Positions 14,357 to 17,792 of a stretch of 17,792 nt of DNA are shown in pieces. How positions within the stretch are numbered: position 1 is the stretch's first letter; the number at the start of each line of letters is the position of its first letter. The stretch covers positions 1 through 17,792 of the forward strand of contig URUI01000043.1 of assembly GCA_900551015.1 (NCBI GenBank). The letters run 5' to 3'. Made by a program: the position numbers and the translations under genes. A model generated the notes under the pieces. That model made no database searches, was not told the DNA's origin, and worked only from the letters and a program-made list of their open reading frames with translations. This stretch comes from an uncultured Collinsella sp. (lineage in GTDB: Bacteria; Actinomycetota; Coriobacteriia; Coriobacteriales; Coriobacteriaceae).

Positions 14357-14479
14357 GCAAGTGAGTAGACTATTTAGGACCCGCCGAGCAGACCGACTAA
14401 ACTGCTTCACAAAATCGCAGGTAGATAGCTTGCTACAAAACGGCCTGGTCCTCCTCACGCTAAAAGCCTACTCACTTAG
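14357..14479. repeat. 123-bp inverted-repeat-ended intergenic element, copy 3
   Basis: This is the most diverged copy, but it has the same length and orientation and the same internal blocks at offsets 27, 60, 73 and 81. The left end has lost the first two bases of the consensus (GC instead of CT) and has further changes at offsets 16-20, so the outer stem is only about 10 bp plus scattered pairs. The right end is intact apart from one change and supplies the C-terminus and stop of the pdxR-like gene (14468-14470). Offsets 78-94, including TACAAAACGGCC, are identical to copy 2. Confidence 0.88.
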
Positions 14480-15907
14480 GTTAGAGGGTGCGCCCATTAG
14501 CTGCGATTCCAGGGTATTTAGCTCATTTGGACTCAAATCGTCGTACTGGACAAGGATTCGAGTCGGGTTTGAAGATCCATGTGCGCCATCGGGACACCAA
14601 AAACAGTCATTGATATCGATGTAAGGGATGCTCGAGCGCGCGAGGGCGCGTGTAAAAGAGTTTCCGCCCGTATCGCACTCCGCAACTACGACGCAGTAGA
14701 GGCCGGCATCCGCGTGCTCAACCAAAAACTCCCCCGCCGGAAACGCCTTTCGCACAAGCGCCGTCAGGCCATCACGCGCCTCGCGAGCTCGAACGCGCAC
14801 GCGGTTCACATGTCGCTCGTAATCACCCGATTCCAGCAAGCGAGCCAAAGTGACCTGGTCAACAGAACTCACCGACGAGGCGTAAAAACCAAGGTTGCGC
14901 CTAAACCGTTCCATCAGCTCATCAGGCAGGACCATATACGCCAAACGCAGGGCCGACGACAGACTTTTTGAAAAGGTGTTGGTGTAGATGACCGATTGGG
15001 CGGCATCGATCGACGCGAGCGCGGGAATCGGCTTGCCGGCAAGGCGAAACTCACAATCAAAGTCATCTTCGATGAGATACCGACCTGGCCGCTCGGCGGC
15101 CCAGCTCAGCAGCGCATAGCGACGCGCAATGCTCGTCACAAGACCGGTCGGATACTGATGAGACGGCATCAGGTGAAGGACATCGGTCCCGGTTTTCTGC
15201 AGCGCGCTCAAGTCCACGCCCTCAGCATCCAACGGGACATGCCGCACTTCGCAACCCATGACCTGATAGATGCGCGTCAAGCGCAAATAGCCTGGATCCT
15301 CGACGGCATACACCTTGTCCGCGCCAAGCAACTGAACCAACATGGTATCGAGCAGCTGGGCGCCCGCACCGATAACGATGTTGTCGGGGTCGACATTCAT
15401 GCCCCTTGTCCCGCGCAGATGGTGAGCAATTGCGCGTCGTAGCCGAGCGGTGCCCTGTGCCGGCGCGGTCGAAAAGATTTCGCGTTCGTCTTCGGATGCC
15501 AGCGTCGCCCGTAGCGCGCTTTGCCAAAGCCGCGCCGCCTCCAAAGCGGAAGGAGAGAGCGCATCGAATCGCTCGACCTGTCCGTTGACATCATACGCGC
15601 TGGGGCCCACAGAGACGGCATCTCGGTCGATGCCCTCCGCAGCCGAAGCCAAAACCGGTGCATCCGGAAGTTCGCAAGCGTAGTAGCCACGACGCGGCAT
15701 TGAGCAAATATAGCCCTCGGCAAGCAACTGGCTATATGCATTCTCGATAGTAATGACACTGATTCCCAGATGACTGGCAAAGGCGCGCTTAGACGGAAGA
15801 TGCTCCCCCGCCGCAATGCGTCCAGCAACGATATCATCTCGAATTTGCTGATAAATATACTCATAAAGCGATGCCTCGCCGCGTTTTTCCAAATTGTAGT
15901 CAAGCAT
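14468..15907 (-). CDS. pdxR: MocR/PdxR-type GntR-family regulator of vitamin B6 synthesis
   Basis: The protein has 479 residues. A GntR winged helix (about 15-78, including GEHLPSKRAFASHLGISVIT) is joined by a linker to a fold-type I aminotransferase-like domain. The PLP-binding features are retained: EDDFDCEF (about 280-287) and the Schiff-base lysine in TFSKSLSSALRLAY (Lys314 from this start). MocR proteins of this kind next to pdxST activate those genes when PLP is low and usually repress themselves. The ATG at 15907 follows AGGTGA by 7 bases; an ATG 11 codons earlier would read through a candidate operator repeat. The last residues NLSE and the TAG stop lie in repeat copy 3. The gene is divergent from pdxS. 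Confidence 0.9.
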   Translation of the reverse strand: MLDYNLEKRGEASLYEYIYQQIRDDIVAGRIAAGEHLPSKRAFASHLGISVITIENAYSQLLAEGYICSMPRRGYYACELPDAPVLASAAEGIDRDAVSVGPSAYDVNGQVERFDALSPSALEAARLWQSALRATLASEDEREIFSTAPAQGTARLRRAIAHHLRGTRGMNVDPDNIVIGAGAQLLDTMLVQLLGADKVYAVEDPGYLRLTRIYQVMGCEVRHVPLDAEGVDLSALQKTGTDVLHLMPSHQYPTGLVTSIARRYALLSWAAERPGRYLIEDDFDCEFRLAGKPIPALASIDAAQSVIYTNTFSKSLSSALRLAYMVLPDELMERFRRNLGFYASSVSSVDQVTLARLLESGDYERHVNRVRVRAREARDGLTALVRKAFPAGEFLVEHADAGLYCVVVAECDTGGNSFTRALARSSIPYIDINDCFWCPDGAHGSSNPTRILVQYDDLSPNELNTLESQLMGAPSNLSE

Positions 15908-15918
15908 GAGTTTGTCAC

Positions 15919-15960
15919 CTGACCTTATTAAGTCATTCATTCTGGTATTAGTCTGACCTT
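15919..15960. promoter_or_regulatory. Candidate PdxR operators: direct repeats between pdxR and pdxS
   Basis: CTGACCTT occurs at 15919-15926 and again at 15953-15960, 34 bases apart, about three helical turns, and each is followed by an AT-rich stretch (ATTAAG and GTAATTA). MocR-type regulators are known to bind direct repeats in such divergent regions. A weak promoter for pdxS (TTGTAA at 15959, 17 bases, TATTTC at 15982) overlaps the second repeat, which would fit activation. Confidence 0.5.
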
Positions 15961-16052
15961 GTAATTATCTCGAAAACTGAGTATTTCGCCATACCCAGCT
16001 CCCCGATAGGATGTTCCGTCAAGCAATGCACATGCCAACCAAGGGAGCAACC

Positions 16053-16943
16053 ATGGCAGAACAGACCAACAAGGCCGATCGCGTCAAACTCAATCGTGAG
16101 CTCGCGCAGATGCTCAAGGGCGGCGTCATCATGGACGTCACCACGCCCGAGCAAGCACGCGTCGCCGAAGAGGCAGGCGCCTGCGCCGTCATGGCACTCG
16201 AGCGCATCCCGGCCGATATCCGTGCCGCAGGTGGTGTGTCGCGCATGAGCGACCCCAAGATGATCAAGGGCATCCAGGAGGCCGTCTCCATCCCCGTTAT
16301 GGCCAAGTGTCGCATCGGTCACATTGTCGAGGCGCAGGTCCTGCAGGCCATCGAGATCGATTACATCGATGAGTCCGAGGTCCTCTCCCCTGCCGATGAC
16401 GTCTATCACATCGACAAGACCCAGTTTGACGTGCCATTTGTCTGCGGCGCCCGCGATCTGGGCGAGGCGCTGCGCCGTGTTGCCGAGGGCGCCACGATGA
16501 TTCGCACCAAGGGCGAGCCGGGCACGGGCGACGTCGTCCAGGCCGTGCGCCACATGCGCAAGATCCAAAAGCAGATCCGCGACGTTGTTGCCCTGCGCGA
16601 CGACGAGCTCTTTGAGGCAGCCAAGCAGCTGCAGGTTCCGGTCGAGCTGGTGCGCGAGGTCCATGCCACGGGCAAGCTCCCCGTCGTAAACTTTGCCGCC
16701 GGCGGAGTCGCGACCCCCGCCGACGCCGCGCTGATGATGCAGCTGGGCGCCGAGGGCGTCTTTGTTGGCTCGGGCATCTTTAAGAGCGGCGACCCCGCCA
16801 AGCGCGCCGCCGCCATCGTCAAGGCCGTGGCAAACTTCACCGACGCCAAGCTCATCGCCGAGCTTTCGGAGGACCTGGGCGAGGCCATGGTGGGCATCAA
16901 CGCCGACGAAATCGAGATCATCATGGAGGAGCGCGGGCGCTAG
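16053..16943 (+). CDS. pdxS: Pyridoxal 5'-phosphate synthase, synthase subunit PdxS
   Basis: The protein has 296 residues. PdxS condenses ribose 5-phosphate, glyceraldehyde 3-phosphate and ammonia into PLP, in a dodecameric complex with PdxT. It is a TIM barrel with the conserved Asp28 (GGVIMDVTTPEQA), Lys85 (PVMAKCRIGH) and Lys153 (IRTKGEPGTG), equivalent to the two catalytic lysines of the B. subtilis enzyme, plus the phosphate-binding GSGIFKS segment. The ATG at 16053 follows AAGGGAG by 5 bases; an upstream in-frame extension is not part of the family. It is the first gene of the pdxST operon; pdxT starts 20 bases after its stop. Expected regulation is by the divergent MocR protein. Confidence 0.98.
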   Translation: MAEQTNKADRVKLNRELAQMLKGGVIMDVTTPEQARVAEEAGACAVMALERIPADIRAAGGVSRMSDPKMIKGIQEAVSIPVMAKCRIGHIVEAQVLQAIEIDYIDESEVLSPADDVYHIDKTQFDVPFVCGARDLGEALRRVAEGATMIRTKGEPGTGDVVQAVRHMRKIQKQIRDVVALRDDELFEAAKQLQVPVELVREVHATGKLPVVNFAAGGVATPADAALMMQLGAEGVFVGSGIFKSGDPAKRAAAIVKAVANFTDAKLIAELSEDLGEAMVGINADEIEIIMEERGR

Positions 16944-16963
16944 TCCAGCAGAAAGGATCGCAC

Positions 16964-17551
16964 ATGAGCGATTATGCAGACCAAACGGTCGCCGTGCTGG
17001 CGGTCCAGGGCGCTTTTGCCGAGCACGAGGCAAGACTGTCCGAGCTGGGCGCACGTTGTATCGAGATGAGGCAGGCGGCCGATTTGCAGCAGAACTTTGA
17101 CCGCCTGGTCCTCCCCGGCGGCGAGTCCACCGTTCAGGGCAAGTTACTTGCCGAGCTTGGTATGCTCGATGAGCTTCGCACCCGCATTGTTGAGGGCATG
17201 CCCGTCCTGGGCACCTGCGCCGGCTTGATTCTGTTGGCGCGCGATCTTGCCGCCCACGACGATAAGGGGACGCCGCGCTTGGCAACCATGGATGTGCTCG
17301 TTGAGCGCAATGCTTACGGCAGACAGCTCGGCAGCTTTCGAACCAAGGGGCAGGTAGCCGGCATCGACGGTGAAGTGCCGTTGACGTTTATCCGCGCGCC
17401 CCGCATCGTCGAGGTCCACGGCGACGCCAAGGTCTTAGCAAAAGTCGACGGCCGTATCGTCGCCGCCCGTCAGGGCAACCAGCTCGGCGTAACCTTCCAC
17501 CCCGAACTCGACGAAGACACCCACCTCCACGAACTGTTCCTACAAATGTAG
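16964..17551 (+). CDS. pdxT: Pyridoxal 5'-phosphate synthase, glutaminase subunit PdxT
   Basis: The protein has 195 residues. It hydrolyses glutamine and passes the ammonia to PdxS. It is a class I glutamine amidotransferase with PGGEST (51-56), the nucleophile Cys85 in GTCAGLILLA, and the catalytic His179 and Glu181 in FHPEL. Length and all key residues are normal. AAAGGA lies 6 bases before the ATG. It is co-transcribed with pdxS. The stop at 17551 is followed by 241 bases without a gene to the window end, which hold a palindromic repeat and a terminator-like hairpin. Confidence 0.97.
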   Translation: MSDYADQTVAVLAVQGAFAEHEARLSELGARCIEMRQAADLQQNFDRLVLPGGESTVQGKLLAELGMLDELRTRIVEGMPVLGTCAGLILLARDLAAHDDKGTPRLATMDVLVERNAYGRQLGSFRTKGQVAGIDGEVPLTFIRAPRIVEVHGDAKVLAKVDGRIVAARQGNQLGVTFHPELDEDTHLHELFLQM

Positions 17552-17590
17552 GCAGAAAACAAACGAGCGTGGATTTTCGGACACATAGCA

Positions 17591-17660
17591 AATGAGAGTG
17601 GATAATCTCCCACTTTAAGCTTGAATGCAGGCTCAAACCGGGAGATTACCCACTCTCATT
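17591..17660. repeat. 70-bp palindromic intergenic element after pdxT
   Basis: The arms of 21 bases (17591-17611 and 17640-17660) are complementary except at one position and include GAGAGTGGATAATCTCCC. The 28-base loop contains AAGCTTGAATGCAGGCTCAA. A further imperfect copy of the arm motif, GAGCGTGGATTTTC, lies just upstream at 17565-17578. It has no T-run after the hairpin on either strand, so it is not a standard terminator. It is a different family from the 123-bp elements. Confidence 0.8.
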
Positions 17661-17742
17661 CTTTGGTGCAAATGATCCCTTGGGGATGCCGATGTTTTGG
17701 TACCGACAGCGAGCGCCCACCAGCGCGAACAAATTGACATGA

Positions 17743-17783
17743 AAAGAGGACGGCATAGACCTTCTGGTCATGCCGTCCTCTTT
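17743..17783. terminator. Terminator-like hairpin at the window end, probably bidirectional
   Basis: A perfect 14-bp stem AAAGAGGACGGCAT / ATGCCGTCCTCTTT (17743-17756 with 17770-17783) is extended by GACC/GGTC around a short TTCT loop, with one bulged A. It ends in TTT on the plus strand and TTTT on the minus strand. It may end the pdxST transcript, although it lies about 190 bases after pdxT, or a convergent gene beyond the window. Confidence 0.75.
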
Positions 17784-17792
17784 GAATGACAA

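Noticed and set aside
12936..14479. Composite transposon made of element copies 2 and 3
   Set aside because: There is no transposase, no target-site duplication flanks either copy, and a third copy stands alone. A recombination cassette is possible but transposition is not supported.
3351..14479. CRISPR array formed by the repeated elements
   Set aside because: The copies are kilobases apart, 123 bp long and internally palindromic, with genes between them and no cas genes.
15948..17285. Long open frame antisense to pdxS and pdxT (445 codons)
   Set aside because: It is fully opposite two intact, recognised genes in high-GC DNA, where open antisense frames are expected; it has no ribosome binding site or recognisable domain.

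Overview
The window looks like a chromosomal segment from a gut actinobacterium of the Coriobacteriia, most likely Collinsella or a close relative. This is inferred from the high GC content, the Actinobacteria-type helicase with a DUF3516 tail, the pdxR/pdxST layout, and a DUF559-type protein family that is frequent in Coriobacteriia. No rRNA, tRNA, CRISPR array, transposase or phage gene is visible.

Layout. At 16-1187 (minus) a membrane-anchored XRE-type regulator is translationally coupled to a short membrane-anchored DUF4097-like protein cut near the window edge. At 1455-3286 (plus) are a Trm9/ALKBH8-like SAM methyltransferase and a TrmB-family tRNA (guanine-N7) methyltransferase with an altered catalytic motif. 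At 3595-6276 (plus) is a large DExH helicase with DUF3516, closed by a strong terminator. From 11986 back to 6356 runs a minus-strand series: an iron-containing alcohol dehydrogenase missing about 35 internal residues, a class 3-like aldehyde dehydrogenase, a small HIRAN protein, a 59-residue charged protein, a metallophosphoesterase, and a coiled-coil DUF2130 nuclease-like protein. At 12244-12804 (plus) is a reverse rubrerythrin with a recognisable promoter and terminator. At 13047-14174 (minus) is a DUF559-type nuclease-fold protein of unknown function. At 14468-17551 is the vitamin B6 locus: a MocR-type regulator (pdxR) divergent from pdxS-pdxT.

The most unusual content is a family of three 123-bp intergenic elements (3351-3473, 12936-13058, 14357-14479). 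Each has long inverted-repeat ends, internal motifs at identical offsets and compensatory base changes in an inner stem, so a folded nucleic acid is likely. The 12-base end, read inward, carries TAG, TAA and TGA, one in each frame. Two genes (the DUF559-type gene and pdxR) actually terminate inside an element and so share the C-terminus Leu-Ser-Glu. Two copies in direct orientation bracket the DUF559-type gene. A second, unrelated palindromic element lies after pdxT (17591-17660).

Functional links. PdxST makes pyridoxal 5'-phosphate and the divergent MocR protein is the expected PLP-sensing regulator, with two direct repeats between them as candidate operators. The alcohol and aldehyde dehydrogenases form a tight two-gene unit with a candidate operator upstream. 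The other minus-strand genes show no obvious shared pathway.
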